In this document: positions 14,648 to 23,268 of the stretch, one piece after another
Position numbering within the stretch: position 1 is the first letter of the stretch
Layout: each line of letters starts with the position of its first letter
Origin: Azospirillum sp. 47_25
GTDB taxonomy: Bacteria; Pseudomonadota; Alphaproteobacteria; RF32; CAG-239
Reading direction: 5' to 3'
Assembly (NCBI GenBank): GCA_001917125.1
Contig: MNTU01000024.1
Coordinates: 1 to 23,268, forward strand
DNA length: 23,268 nt
Made by a program: the position numbers and the translations under genes
Notes under the pieces: generated by a model
Databases searched by the model: none
What the model saw: only the letters and a program-made list of their open reading frames with translations
What the model was told of the DNA's origin: nothing

Positions 14648-15070
14648 TTACTCTTTCACGTTTTTCATCTGCTCACGGTACCAGTCAGACCAATGCCGTT
14701 TATCAATGCGGAGTTCGCGGACAAGCGGTTTTCCGTCTGCAAGGGCAAATTCCAGCTGCATCAGCGGCCGGGTGCGGTTTATCATCCGTTCAAGCTGCGG
14801 CGCAACATCTTCCGGAAGGTAGAAACGGTAAACTTTTTCAAATTTATTCTTCGGACAGGTTTGTCCGCCGAATGTTTTACAATCCGTTCGCGTCCAGTCA
14901 GGCTGCAATTCCAAATAATGCCCGGAAATCAGACTGCGGGGGTCATACCCCTCTACCGTTACCATAACCCGCGGCGCGGTCAGGCTGAGGTATTGCAGAC
15001 CAGCCGTCCATATCAGGAGAACGACTATCGGAAAAGCCAAAGCCGGCAAAGCCCAATTTTTTCTAATCAT
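14648..15070 (-). CDS. GDYXXLXY-domain membrane-anchored protein
   Basis: A 140-residue protein with one N-terminal membrane helix (about 8-30, ALPALAFPIVVLLIWTAGLQ), then a soluble domain outside the membrane. The segment YDPRSLISGHYLEL corresponds to the name-giving motif of the GDYXXLXY family, here G-H-Y-L-E-L; Asp-to-His is a noticeable change. Two Cys (TDCKTFGGQTC) may form a disulfide in the periplasm. These proteins are regularly encoded beside DUF2157 membrane proteins, as here. I chose ATG 15070 (14648-15070) because GGGGAG stands seven bases upstream and the start then overlaps the DUF2157 stop as ATGATTAG, the classic coupled arrangement. A start at 15088 has no ribosome binding site. 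Function of the family is not established. Confidence 0.85.
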   Translation of the reverse strand: MIRKNWALPALAFPIVVLLIWTAGLQYLSLTAPRVMVTVEGYDPRSLISGHYLELQPDWTRTDCKTFGGQTCPKNKFEKVYRFYLPEDVAPQLERMINRTRPLMQLEFALADGKPLVRELRIDKRHWSDWYREQMKNVKE

Positions 15071-16202
15071 GATTTTTCTCCCCGACATTATGCAGCAAAC
15101 GGCGCCGTACCTTTTGCCAGACGACGGCTATCGCGGCAAAGGCCAGCCCGGAGACAATCAGCCCCATTCCGGTTGACAGTATGGAGCCGAAGACCTCAAG
15201 GTAAACACCAAAAAAGCGCAACGCAATCAAAACCGTGCTTACATTCAGCAAACGCGGATAATTGTGCCGGTATGTATAAATTCCCGCCACCGACAGCAAA
15301 GCAATCATCATCAGGGCGGAAGTTTCATCTTCCCAGGCGGGCAGCATATCCGTCAAAAAAGCATAAACAAAGATGACGGCAGCCGCGGCTATTCCCGGCC
15401 GCAACGAAGTTTTCCGGCAAGCGAAAGCGAACCCGGCCAGCGCAAGTGCTGACAAGCCCCAAACCGTCCAACCGAGTGAAACATTATCCGTCCGAAAATA
15501 GGACCAATCTTTCAAACTGAAAGCATCCAGCACAAAAGCGCAAAATGCAAAAGCAAAAACGGTCAGATGCCGCCAAGCCTTTTGAATGGCCGGATGCGGC
15601 AGCATTTGCAGCAAGCGGTAAAAGACCAGCATGGCAAACAGGCCGCTCCAGATACCGAAATTAGCATTGCGATCAAACAACTGGTCAATGAAATCGGCAA
15701 ACCAGCGATAATCAGACAGGCGGTCATACAGCGACAGGAAAAAGCCAATAAACCACAAACCGGGAAACAACGGCTTGCTGCTCAGGAACAGAAGGGGAAA
15801 AGTTAAAACCGACCAGAAGAGCAAAGCGCTCAATCCATGCGCCGGCAAATGATATATCTGCCCGACCAGGCCGATTGAACCGAGAACAAGCAAGGTAAAG
15901 GCCGTCAGCAGTGCCTCGGCGGCCAGGTTCCTTCCCTTTCTGCGGCTGTGCCATACTCCCCATGCAGCCGTACAAAGAAGAGCAAAATCGACGCCGAGTT
16001 TAACTGCGGCGGGAATGGCCTCCCAATTGGCGGCAATGACGGCAATCACACCGATGCCGATACAAAAACAGCTTAAAAACAAAAGCGCATGATAAAGCAT
16101 CGGGCGCCTGACGTTGTTTTCATAATCGGTAATTTTCTGCTGCTGTTCCGCAGTAATCAGACCGCGTTTTTGCCAATCCGACAATTTTGAGTAGATATTC
16201 AT
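15063..16202 (-). CDS. DUF2157 multi-pass membrane protein
   Basis: A 379-residue inner-membrane protein. The first 36 residues form a cytoplasmic helical segment (LSDWQKRGLITAEQQQKI), typical of the DUF2157 N-terminal domain, followed by about nine or ten membrane helices. The first helix pair contains FCIGIGVIAVIAANWEAIP, with the AANW pattern recurrent in this family. It is the first gene of a three-gene operon with the GDYXXLXY protein (8-base overlap) and an EamA transporter. The start ATG follows AGGAAGAAAAA, and a promoter lies 30 bases upstream. The role of the family is unknown; the fixed pairing with GDYXXLXY suggests a two-protein membrane complex. Confidence 0.87.
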   Translation of the reverse strand: MNIYSKLSDWQKRGLITAEQQQKITDYENNVRRPMLYHALLFLSCFCIGIGVIAVIAANWEAIPAAVKLGVDFALLCTAAWGVWHSRRKGRNLAAEALLTAFTLLVLGSIGLVGQIYHLPAHGLSALLFWSVLTFPLLFLSSKPLFPGLWFIGFFLSLYDRLSDYRWFADFIDQLFDRNANFGIWSGLFAMLVFYRLLQMLPHPAIQKAWRHLTVFAFAFCAFVLDAFSLKDWSYFRTDNVSLGWTVWGLSALALAGFAFACRKTSLRPGIAAAAVIFVYAFLTDMLPAWEDETSALMMIALLSVAGIYTYRHNYPRLLNVSTVLIALRFFGVYLEVFGSILSTGMGLIVSGLAFAAIAVVWQKVRRRLLHNVGEKNHD

Positions 16203-16231
16203 TTTTTCTTCCTATTTATGAGACCTGACAA

Positions 16232-16260
16232 ATTGTAGGCGACGATTAATTATATAGCAA
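16232..16260 (-). promoter_or_regulatory. Putative sigma-70 promoter of the DUF2157 operon
   Basis: On the minus strand TTGCTA (16255-16260) and TACAAT (16232-16237) are 17 bases apart, giving a leader of about 23 bases. It lies in the divergent region shared with the autotransporter gene. Confidence 0.5.
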
Positions 16261-16319
16261 CGAAATTTTAAAAATATTAATAAAGAGTTAAAAACCGTGG
16301 TATAACCTGCGCACCGCGA

Positions 16320-16348
16320 TTGACGGAAATTTACGCCTAAGTTAAAAA
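16320..16348 (+). promoter_or_regulatory. Putative promoter of the giant autotransporter gene
   Basis: TTGACG (16320-16325) and TAAAAA (16343-16348) are 17 bases apart. The start codon is at 16391, giving a leader of about 36 bases. The -35 box matches at five of six positions, the -10 box at four. Confidence 0.4.
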
Positions 16349-16390
16349 TACTCTGTCGACAAATATATTTTTAACCATGGTAGTAGATTG

Positions 16391-19300
16391 ATGAAATTTA
16401 AAATTTTCAGCTTCAAGAGCATTGTTACCTATCTGACAATGGTTTCTTTCTACATTGCGACCACGCTTTCGGCCTTTGCGGCACCCCTGCCCCCGATAAG
16501 CCTGGCCCAGATGTACAGCCTGGCTTCACAGGGGAATGTCAGGGCTCTGCGTGCTGCCGTTCAGCGCGGAATGAACATTGATGCGACCGACAGATACGGC
16601 AACACCGGCCTGTGTCATTCAATCTACCAAAACAATTATACGGCATATAACGCTTTTCATGCTTCCGGCGCAAATCCTCGGCATCCCTGCATTCAGAACA
16701 TTCCGCCGCAGCAATATGATTATTTCATGGCCTCGAGCCGGGCAACGCCGGTAACCGCTACGCCCCGCGACGCCTATAAAGAATTTGCAGACGGCGAATT
16801 CGTCTTTTCAACCACAACCTGGGTTATCGGCGGCCTGCTTCTGGCCGGCGGCATTGCCGCAATTGCCCTGAGCGGCGGCGGTGGCGGCAAAAAACACCAT
16901 TACTATTTTCCGCCGAATGACAGCTTTACGCCGACGGACGACAGTCTGGGTGCTTTTGTCGGTACGGAAACGCCTTCCGCTCCCGAAAACAGCCCCTATA
17001 CGCCGGTAAAAATCACCAACGGCGAAAATGACAGCAACTTTACGCTGAGCAATGATTCTCAAATCAAAGTGGGTGATGAAACCAAAAATCTGGTTGACGT
17101 GATTAACCTGAACGACTCCGTGCTTGATTATACCAAATATATTCAGGTCGGAATGAAAGCGATTGACGGCAATCAGGTCGTCAACGGCAAAATTCCCCTG
17201 ACCGGCACCGAAGTCGGCGCAACAATTACCCTGCAGAACAATACCGCCGGCATGGTGGCACTGCATAACTCTAACGCCATAAATAACAATACGCTTAAAA
17301 TTATCGCCCGCAACGGAACGCTGGGCATGATTGCCAGTGATAAATCACTGGTGCGCAACAACGGAAACATAGACATTGCCTTTCAGGGCACTACCGCCAC
17401 CGACCAAGTGGACGGCATGTATGCCGATACCTCCTCCACCGCCATCAATGACGGAAAAATCACCGGAAACGCTGCGGTTGACAGTGTTGCCGGTACTTTA
17501 ATCGGTATGCAGGGACGTTTGATTAACCAAGTGCAAAATCCGGCCGGCACCATTCCGACCCAGCTGATTAACAACGGTAATATTTCCCTGAGTGCCGCAG
17601 CAACGCCCGACAAGACAATTTCTACCTCTCTGGTCGGTATGGGCAGCTTTTTGGAAAAGGCGTTTCTGGAGGGAACAAAGCTACTGCGCCGTACCGGGTT
17701 TATTGAAATTACCAACGCCGCCAACGGCGTCATTGATCTGAACGTCAATCTCGGCGACAGCGGTACCTATGATTCGACGCAAAGCAATCTGCTGAACGGA
17801 ACCGGAGGCATTGTCGGTATTCGCTCAGACGCTCATACCACAGCAACAAACAACGGCGCCATCCGCCTGACGATTGCGCCGGAAAGCACCAACAACATTA
17901 CCAATTCCCATGCCGGAATGCTGTCGGTACACGGCGGAACAATCGTCAATAACAAAGAAATCACGGTCACCGGAGGAATCGGCGGCTACGGTATGCTGGG
18001 TGTTCGCGGCGAAGGAACCAACTCCGAATTCAACACCCTTAATCCGACCATCGTCAATTCCGAAAGCGGAACCATCAGCGTCAACAGCACAGACGGTTTC
18101 GGCATGGCAACCCGGCACGGCGGAACCGTTGTCAACAAAGGCACAATCAAAATGCTGGCCAAAGGCACCGGCCTCCAGATTAACGCCGGAACCGGAACAA
18201 ACAGCGGCACCATAACACTGAGCAACGGCGGCGACGGCATGACCATCCGGCAGAACGTTACGACGGAAGCGGGAACGGCCAATAATGCCAGCAGCGCCAA
18301 AATTCAAAATACGGAAACCGGCGTGATTGACATCAAATATGCCAACGGTTCCAACGGTATGTTTATTGAAGACGGCACTGCCGAAAACAACGGTTCAATC
18401 AAAATCAACGGCACCGACAGTACGACAACCGAAGCTTCCTACGGCATTCATGCTCAAAACGGCACCATGCTTAACACAGGATCGATTGACATGGACGTTA
18501 TTCTTTCCGGCGATGCCGACTCTTACGGCATGTATGGCGAAAATTCGGCCTCGGCCACCAACGCGGCTACGGGTAAAATTACTTTCACCCGCAAGGGCAC
18601 CGGCATGTACACAACGCAGGGAACCAATACCAACCACGGACAGATTGTCATGAACGGTATCGGTTCAACCGGTATGGCTTCCGAAAGCGGCGCCGTTCTG
18701 AACGGCAAAACCGGCTCAATCCAATTGGTCAGCGGCACGGGCATCAAATCGACCTCCGGCTCCGTTACCAATCAGGGCTCAATTAATATTTCACAGGGTG
18801 AGGATTCTGTCGGCATATCTTCCGGCAGCAATGCGGTTAATGACAAAGACGCTACGATTCAAATTACCGGCGCCAATTCGACCGGCATTTCGGTTGAAGA
18901 AAATGCCACTGCGGTCAACCGGGGCACCATTACCTTAACCAGCACTCAAAACAGCAAAGAAAACTATGGTATGATTTCCGCCGGCGGTGAACGGGCCCAG
19001 ATTGACAATGACGGAATTATCAACCTGAACGGCTATGACTATGCGGCTAGCAAAGAAGTCGGCTACGGCATGTCTATCGGCGACGGACGGGCCAATAACA
19101 ACAACACAATCAACATCAACCGCATGTATGGTTACGGCATGGCCTCTACCGAAGGTACACTGACCAATAACGGAACAATCAACCTGACCAACGGCGGATA
19201 CGGCATTATGGGCGAAAGCGGCGAATCGTTTAACAATAAAGATGCAACAATTACCATTACCGGAACGCCCAATATGCAAAATTCATACGGTATGTCCATG

Positions 19301-22300
19301 CAGGACGGAACGGCCAAAAACTTCGGGCAAATCGACGTTACCGGCGGTTCGGTCAACTCCGAAACCTACGGTATCTCCGTCAACGGCGGCAACGGACTGA
19401 ATCACGGTCTGATCAATATGCATTCAGACAATGCGTTCGGCCTGTTTGACGAAGGCGACGGCGAAATCACCAATGTTGCCGGGGGAACAATTAACCTGTA
19501 CGGCAATAACTCCGTCGGTATGCAGACCACAAGCGGCAAAGCCGAAAATTTCGGCACGATCAACATCGGCGTTGACAACGGAACCGGAATGTCCGGCGGC
19601 GGAACGCTGGTTAATGATAAAACGATTACCGCATCGGGAAGCGGTTCCAAAGGTATGGAAGTAACAACCGGCGGCACGGGAACCAATAACAAGGACATCA
19701 CCGCCAGCGGCAGCAATTCCTCAGGCATTTATGTCAACGGCGGAACGGCCGACAATATCGGAACCATTATCTCCAGCGGCAACGGTTCTTCCGGTATCTA
19801 TGCGGCCAACGGCGAAGCCTACAATCAAACGACGATTTCGGTTGCCGGCGAAGGTTCTATCGGGATGACAGCCGGCAGCGGAACCGTGACCAACGGCAAA
19901 ACGGTTCAGGTTCCGGTTTTGGATGAAGACGGAGAACCGGTTCTCGGCGATGACGACCAGCCCAAATATGAAGAAAAGGATTTGCCCGGCACCATTAATG
20001 TTGTCGGCAGCAATGCCGCCGGTATGAAACTGGCAGGAAGCGGCAAAGTCATCAATAACAAAGGCGCAACAATCAACGTCTCGGGTGCCGGGTCAACCGG
20101 TATTTGGGCGGCCGGTTCGGGAAGCGCCGTCAACAACGGAACAATCAATGTTTCCGCCGCAGATACGGCAGCTTCGGGCATGAGGGCTTCAACCGGCACC
20201 GCAACCAACAATGCAGCCATTACCGTTACCGGAAACGGTGCGCAAGGTATGTATGCCGACGGCGGCAATGTTGTCAATGCCGCTTCGGGAACGATTGACC
20301 TGAAAGCTGAAAATACGGTTGGTATTTATGTGGCCAACGGCAGCGGCAGCAATTTGGGAACTATCAATCTGGGAGGCACCGGCGCCATCGGTCTGCAGGC
20401 AGACGGAGGAACAGCCACCAACTCCGGCAGTCTCAAAGTCAGCGGCACCGATACGGTCGGCTTATATGCCAACGGGGGTACCGTGGTCAACAGCGGAACA
20501 ATCGAATTCAGCAGCGGCGATGCGGCTGTTTTAGTTGACGACGGAATCGGACGCAACGACAAAACAATTACGGTTACTTCCTCCAACCTTGAGGCTATGC
20601 GTGCCGACGGCGGCGAAGCCGTTAATGCCAGCGGCGGAACCATTACGCTGAACAGCTCGGCCAATAACTCTACGGCCATGTATGCCACCAGAGGAAAAAT
20701 TACCAATAACGGTACTATTGCCCTCAACGGAAGCAGCGGAATCGGTATGATGACAGAGGCGGAAGGAACTGCAAACAATACGGGAACCATTAACGTCAGC
20801 GGGGCAGATTCCGTCGGTATTCTGGCTGACGGAGGAACAGCCACACACAGCAGCGGTACCATTAATGTTACCGGCAGCAGTTCATTCGGCATGAAAGCAA
20901 CCGAGGGCGAAGCAATCAACAATGCTACAATTAATGCCAATAACAATATCGGCATGTTCGCTGACGGCGGAATTGTTACCAACGGCAGCAGTGGAAAAAT
21001 CAATGCCGGTTCCGGCGCTTCTTACCTGATGCTGGCGGAAAACGGCGGCACGGCAAATAACAAAGGCACCCTCACCTTCGGCGGTTCAGGCTCTGCTTTG
21101 CAGGCCAAAGGGGCTACCGTCAACAACACAGGTTCAATTACCGCGACCGGCAGCGGAAACGGCATGGCGGCAGACGGAACATCTTCCGCCGGAGCAAATG
21201 CTGTCAACAGCGGCACCATTACCGTCAACAGCGGCAAAGGCATGATTGCAACCTCTATAACGATAGATACGACAGTCACCAATGCGTCTGGCGGTGTCAT
21301 CACCGTCAACAGCAACGGCGGTGTCGGCATGTATGCCGACGGATCGCATGCCCGCGCCATTAACCTCGGTACCATTAACATTAAAGGAACTTCGTCCACT
21401 TCTTACGGGATGAAGGCCGTCAACGGCGGTTCGGTTGAAAATGCCGGAACGATTAATATGGCTGCCGGTTCGGCCGGAACAGGCATCTATGTTGACGGGA
21501 AATCCACTTTCTACAACAATGCTTCGGGTAAAATCGTTTTTGCCGGCGGACAAACGCAAAGCGGAACCATTACCGGCGACACCTCGGCCGGCAGCGTTGA
21601 CATTTGCGATGACGGCGGCAGCTGCGCCAACAAGTTTATTCATCTGGAACAAGGCGCAACCCTGCAAAACAGCGGCACTATGGTAACGTCCGCCTCGTTC
21701 AAACTTAACGAAATGGGCGGCGGCAGAGTTCTGCTTGCCTCAACCGGAACAATGGTCGCCGGCAACGAAATCAGCGGCGATTTATATGCCGTCAGCGACC
21801 GGGCAATGCTGGAACAGGGACAGAAAGACGTTTATGTTAACCGGAATGCTTTGACGGCCAGTGAAATTGACGTCAACCTGATGTCTGCTTCGCCGATGTG
21901 GGAAGTCTCTCTGGTTGACAGCGCGGAAGATTCTGCCGACGATGCGGCGGCGCAGGCTGAAGACGAGCCGGCCGTCGAACAGCCGACAGTCAAAGACGAA
22001 GATGAGGCAGACAACGACAGCAGCACTTCCGACAAACCGTCCAGCGAAAAAGACATCGTTTATAACCGTGTCGCTTTCTCGAATCTGGTTAATAATGCCA
22101 GCCAGGCGGCTTATCTGGAAAGCAATTATGCTATCCGCAACACAATTTATGACGGTATGATTACGGCCGGCAGCATGGAAGAATTCAATCAGGCTTTATA
22201 CAGTAATCTGGGGCTTGACTTAATTCCCAATTTTGCCAAACAAAATATGGATATTCTCCGCAATGTCAACCGTCAGGTCAACAGTGCCGTCTTCAACAAC

Positions 22301-23104
22301 AATGATACGAAAGAATTCCGTGTTCATGTCGGCTATGACTATTTTGAGCGCGAACAGGACGGCACCAACGGCCTGAGCGGTTATGAAGACGAGGCCCACA
22401 CCGGTTATGCTTTGTTTGACAAGAAATATAACGCCAACTTCCGTTACGGCCTCGGCGCCAGCTTCACCAAATACAGCAGTGATTATGACAACGGTGCGGA
22501 ACGTAATGAAGTCATAGCCCAAATTATGGCGCCGTTGATTTTCGAAACCGACAGCACCAAGGTTGTTTCGATGCCGAGAATCGGTATGGGCTGGGGTGAA
22601 TATACCCGTTATGACCATACCGGGGAATATAAGGCCGATACCCGTAATTATTACTACGGTATCACTAACGAAGCGCGCCATGAACTGGATATGGGCCTGC
22701 TGACGTTGGAACCGGTGGCCGAATTCAATATTATCGGCCTGTATCAAGGACGCACCAAGGAAAATATCCGGGTTGATTCCGGCAATAACCTTTCCGTTGA
22801 GGGCGGACTCGGCTTATATGCCAAGAAGAGTTTCAAACCCATGGGTGACGATGAACTGAACATCCGTCTGGGCGGAACTTATTATCATGAGTTTAACAAC
22901 CCCTATCAGGCAGTCAGCGCCGGTATTGTCGGACTGCAGGGACGTTATCACATGAACAGCTATGAGACACAACGCAACCGAGCAGTTCTGTCCAGCCGTT
23001 TCGATTATAAACGCGGCAAGTTCAATTTCTATCTGGAAGGCAGCCGCTTTATCGAAGACGACAGCACCTATTCGGTCAACGCCGGTCTGACATATGCTTT
23101 CTAA
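16391..23104 (+). CDS. Giant type V autotransporter (adhesin-like) with ankyrin-like head and beta-helix passenger
   Basis: About 2237 residues. Order: signal peptide (1-31, cleavage near SAFA-A); an ankyrin-like segment (about 36-96; SLASQGNVRALRAAVQRGMN, then a GNTGL turn) with Cys75 and Cys100; a second hydrophobic stretch (about 141-160, WVIGGLLLAGGIAAIAL) followed by a Gly run and HH-Tyr; a beta-helix passenger (about 280-1740) built of degenerate repeats of about 23 residues, G-[MI]-Y-A-x-GG-x-x-x-N-x-GTI; a Cys pair (1739/1745); an acidic linker (about 1842-1889); an alpha-helical linker with NNASQAAYLESNYAIRNTIY; and a 12-strand-type autotransporter barrel (about 1976-2237), ending in the outer-membrane signature YAF. 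The passenger should be exported to the surface through the barrel and may act in adhesion. I chose ATG 16391; an adjacent TTG at 16388 is also possible, and no strong ribosome binding site is present. A terminator follows. Confidence 0.92.
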   Translation: MKFKIFSFKSIVTYLTMVSFYIATTLSAFAAPLPPISLAQMYSLASQGNVRALRAAVQRGMNIDATDRYGNTGLCHSIYQNNYTAYNAFHASGANPRHPCIQNIPPQQYDYFMASSRATPVTATPRDAYKEFADGEFVFSTTTWVIGGLLLAGGIAAIALSGGGGGKKHHYYFPPNDSFTPTDDSLGAFVGTETPSAPENSPYTPVKITNGENDSNFTLSNDSQIKVGDETKNLVDVINLNDSVLDYTKYIQVGMKAIDGNQVVNGKIPLTGTEVGATITLQNNTAGMVALHNSNAINNNTLKIIARNGTLGMIASDKSLVRNNGNIDIAFQGTTATDQVDGMYADTSSTAINDGKITGNAAVDSVAGTLIGMQGRLINQVQNPAGTIPTQLINNGNISLSAAATPDKTISTSLVGMGSFLEKAFLEGTKLLRRTGFIEITNAANGVIDLNVNLGDSGTYDSTQSNLLNGTGGIVGIRSDAHTTATNNGAIRLTIAPESTNNITNSHAGMLSVHGGTIVNNKEITVTGGIGGYGMLGVRGEGTNSEFNTLNPTIVNSESGTISVNSTDGFGMATRHGGTVVNKGTIKMLAKGTGLQINAGTGTNSGTITLSNGGDGMTIRQNVTTEAGTANNASSAKIQNTETGVIDIKYANGSNGMFIEDGTAENNGSIKINGTDSTTTEASYGIHAQNGTMLNTGSIDMDVILSGDADSYGMYGENSASATNAATGKITFTRKGTGMYTTQGTNTNHGQIVMNGIGSTGMASESGAVLNGKTGSIQLVSGTGIKSTSGSVTNQGSINISQGEDSVGISSGSNAVNDKDATIQITGANSTGISVEENATAVNRGTITLTSTQNSKENYGMISAGGERAQIDNDGIINLNGYDYAASKEVGYGMSIGDGRANNNNTININRMYGYGMASTEGTLTNNGTINLTNGGYGIMGESGESFNNKDATITITGTPNMQNSYGMSMQDGTAKNFGQIDVTGGSVNSETYGISVNGGNGLNHGLINMHSDNAFGLFDEGDGEITNVAGGTINLYGNNSVGMQTTSGKAENFGTINIGVDNGTGMSGGGTLVNDKTITASGSGSKGMEVTTGGTGTNNKDITASGSNSSGIYVNGGTADNIGTIISSGNGSSGIYAANGEAYNQTTISVAGEGSIGMTAGSGTVTNGKTVQVPVLDEDGEPVLGDDDQPKYEEKDLPGTINVVGSNAAGMKLAGSGKVINNKGATINVSGAGSTGIWAAGSGSAVNNGTINVSAADTAASGMRASTGTATNNAAITVTGNGAQGMYADGGNVVNAASGTIDLKAENTVGIYVANGSGSNLGTINLGGTGAIGLQADGGTATNSGSLKVSGTDTVGLYANGGTVVNSGTIEFSSGDAAVLVDDGIGRNDKTITVTSSNLEAMRADGGEAVNASGGTITLNSSANNSTAMYATRGKITNNGTIALNGSSGIGMMTEAEGTANNTGTINVSGADSVGILADGGTATHSSGTINVTGSSSFGMKATEGEAINNATINANNNIGMFADGGIVTNGSSGKINAGSGASYLMLAENGGTANNKGTLTFGGSGSALQAKGATVNNTGSITATGSGNGMAADGTSSAGANAVNSGTITVNSGKGMIATSITIDTTVTNASGGVITVNSNGGVGMYADGSHARAINLGTINIKGTSSTSYGMKAVNGGSVENAGTINMAAGSAGTGIYVDGKSTFYNNASGKIVFAGGQTQSGTITGDTSAGSVDICDDGGSCANKFIHLEQGATLQNSGTMVTSASFKLNEMGGGRVLLASTGTMVAGNEISGDLYAVSDRAMLEQGQKDVYVNRNALTASEIDVNLMSASPMWEVSLVDSAEDSADDAAAQAEDEPAVEQPTVKDEDEADNDSSTSDKPSSEKDIVYNRVAFSNLVNNASQAAYLESNYAIRNTIYDGMITAGSMEEFNQALYSNLGLDLIPNFAKQNMDILRNVNRQVNSAVFNNNDTKEFRVHVGYDYFEREQDGTNGLSGYEDEAHTGYALFDKKYNANFRYGLGASFTKYSSDYDNGAERNEVIAQIMAPLIFETDSTKVVSMPRIGMGWGEYTRYDHTGEYKADTRNYYYGITNEARHELDMGLLTLEPVAEFNIIGLYQGRTKENIRVDSGNNLSVEGGLGLYAKKSFKPMGDDELNIRLGGTYYHEFNNPYQAVSAGIVGLQGRYHMNSYETQRNRAVLSSRFDYKRGKFNFYLEGSRFIEDDSTYSVNAGLTYAF
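17220..21590 (+). repeat. Degenerate 23-residue (about 69-base) passenger repeats, roughly 60 units
   Basis: Throughout the passenger the pattern N-x-GTI, then a short Gly/Ser turn, then G-[MIL]-[YQ]-A-x-GG recurs every 23 residues or so. Neighbouring units share many residues, for example those starting near 20245, 20320, 20390 and 20458. Codon use within the units varies, so the repeats are old, with little exact DNA identity. Confidence 0.85.
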
Positions 23105-23112
23105 ATATCGAC

Positions 23113-23137
23113 AAGCCCCTTAAATAAGGGGCTTTTT
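23113..23137 (+). terminator. Rho-independent terminator of the autotransporter gene
   Basis: AAGCCCCTTA (23113-23122) and TAAGGGGCTT (23125-23134) form a perfect stem whose tip must open, followed by a run of T residues. It starts 9 bases after the stop codon. Confidence 0.85.
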
Positions 23138-23181
23138 ATTTAGGGATTTTAGCCAAAAATAAAGGGGTTGTTTATTTTATA

Positions 23182-23210
23182 TTGACATTGTTTTGATGAT
23201 GTGGTACCTT
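23182..23210 (+). promoter_or_regulatory. Putative promoter of the gene at the right edge
   Basis: A perfect -35 TTGACA (23182-23187) is followed after 17 bases by TACCTT (23205-23210). A better -10, TACAAT at 23210-23215, would need a 22-base spacer from that -35, or 16 bases from TTGTTT at 23188-23193. Confidence 0.45.
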
Positions 23211-23248
23211 ACAATCAGGCTATGATTCAGTTATATGTGAGGTGTATG

Positions 23249-23268
23249 ATGAAAAAACTCAGCAAAAC
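23249..23268 (+). CDS. 5' end of a gene cut by the window edge
   Basis: ATG at 23249 (or 23246, in frame) starts M-K-K-L-S-K, and GAGG (23239-23242) lies six bases upstream of the second ATG. The Lys-Lys start could be the beginning of a signal peptide, but only six complete codons are visible, so nothing more can be said. Confidence 0.45.

Noticed and set aside
15071..15088. Upstream ATG for the GDYXXLXY protein
   Set aside because: No ribosome binding site precedes it, while its own codons supply GGGGAG for the ATG at 15070.
20326..21003. 225-residue open frame on the minus strand in the passenger region
   Set aside because: It mirrors the autotransporter repeats and is a Pro/Leu/Val-rich artefact of reading their complement; similar minus-strand frames recur all along the gene.
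17220..21590. CRISPR-like or tandem DNA repeat array
   Set aside because: The periodicity is at protein level, with diverged codons and one uninterrupted reading frame; there are no identical repeats with unique spacers.

Overview
The window reads as ordinary chromosome of a Gram-negative bacterium of moderate GC. Envelope features set the Gram-negative call: a type V autotransporter with a C-terminal beta-barrel ending in Phe, a lipobox lipoprotein and an anhydro-muropeptide recycling kinase. The combination (giant repeat autotransporter with an ankyrin-like head, small compact operons, DUF2157/GDYXXLXY pair) suggests a host- or gut-associated, uncultured-type alphaproteobacterium. That placement is inference and cannot be proved from this sequence. 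No rRNA, tRNA, IS element, phage gene or CRISPR array was found, and no gene-free stretch exceeds 300 bases.

Layout from left to right. At 1-1100 lie the 3' end of a Cys-rich secreted-type protein and a convergent lipoprotein gene, sharing a bidirectional terminator. At 1174-3571 are an EamA/DMT transporter and a DEAD-box RNA helicase with an unusual DETD motif. At 3586-6904, on the minus strand, are a divergent anmK-type kinase with a perfect palindrome over its translation start region, an unidentified 166-residue protein, and a protein made of about thirteen 21-residue solenoid repeats. At 7073-9476 is a compact plus-strand operon: a ParB-like-fold protein, a CgeB-like glycosyltransferase and a small SpoT/MESH1-like HD hydrolase. 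It meets, with one base between stop codons, a minus-strand operon (9478-11206) of an MtnX-like HAD phosphatase and an sn-glycerol-1-phosphate dehydrogenase-like enzyme. At 11352-11840 is an Hsp20 chaperone with a heat-shock-like promoter. At 11908-16202, all minus strand, are a 575-residue membrane protein of unknown function and an operon DUF2157 - GDYXXLXY - EamA. At 16391-23104 is a giant autotransporter adhesin-like gene (about 2237 residues), followed by a terminator, a promoter and the first codons of another gene at the right edge.

The most interesting points are the duplicated solenoid protein, the palindrome that contains the anmK ribosome binding site, the glycerol-1-phosphate dehydrogenase/HAD phosphatase pair facing a glycosyltransferase/alarmone-hydrolase-like operon, and the architecture of the autotransporter (ankyrin-like head, second hydrophobic segment, acidic insert, rare cysteine pair). 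Functional assignments rest on motifs read by eye; no database search was possible.
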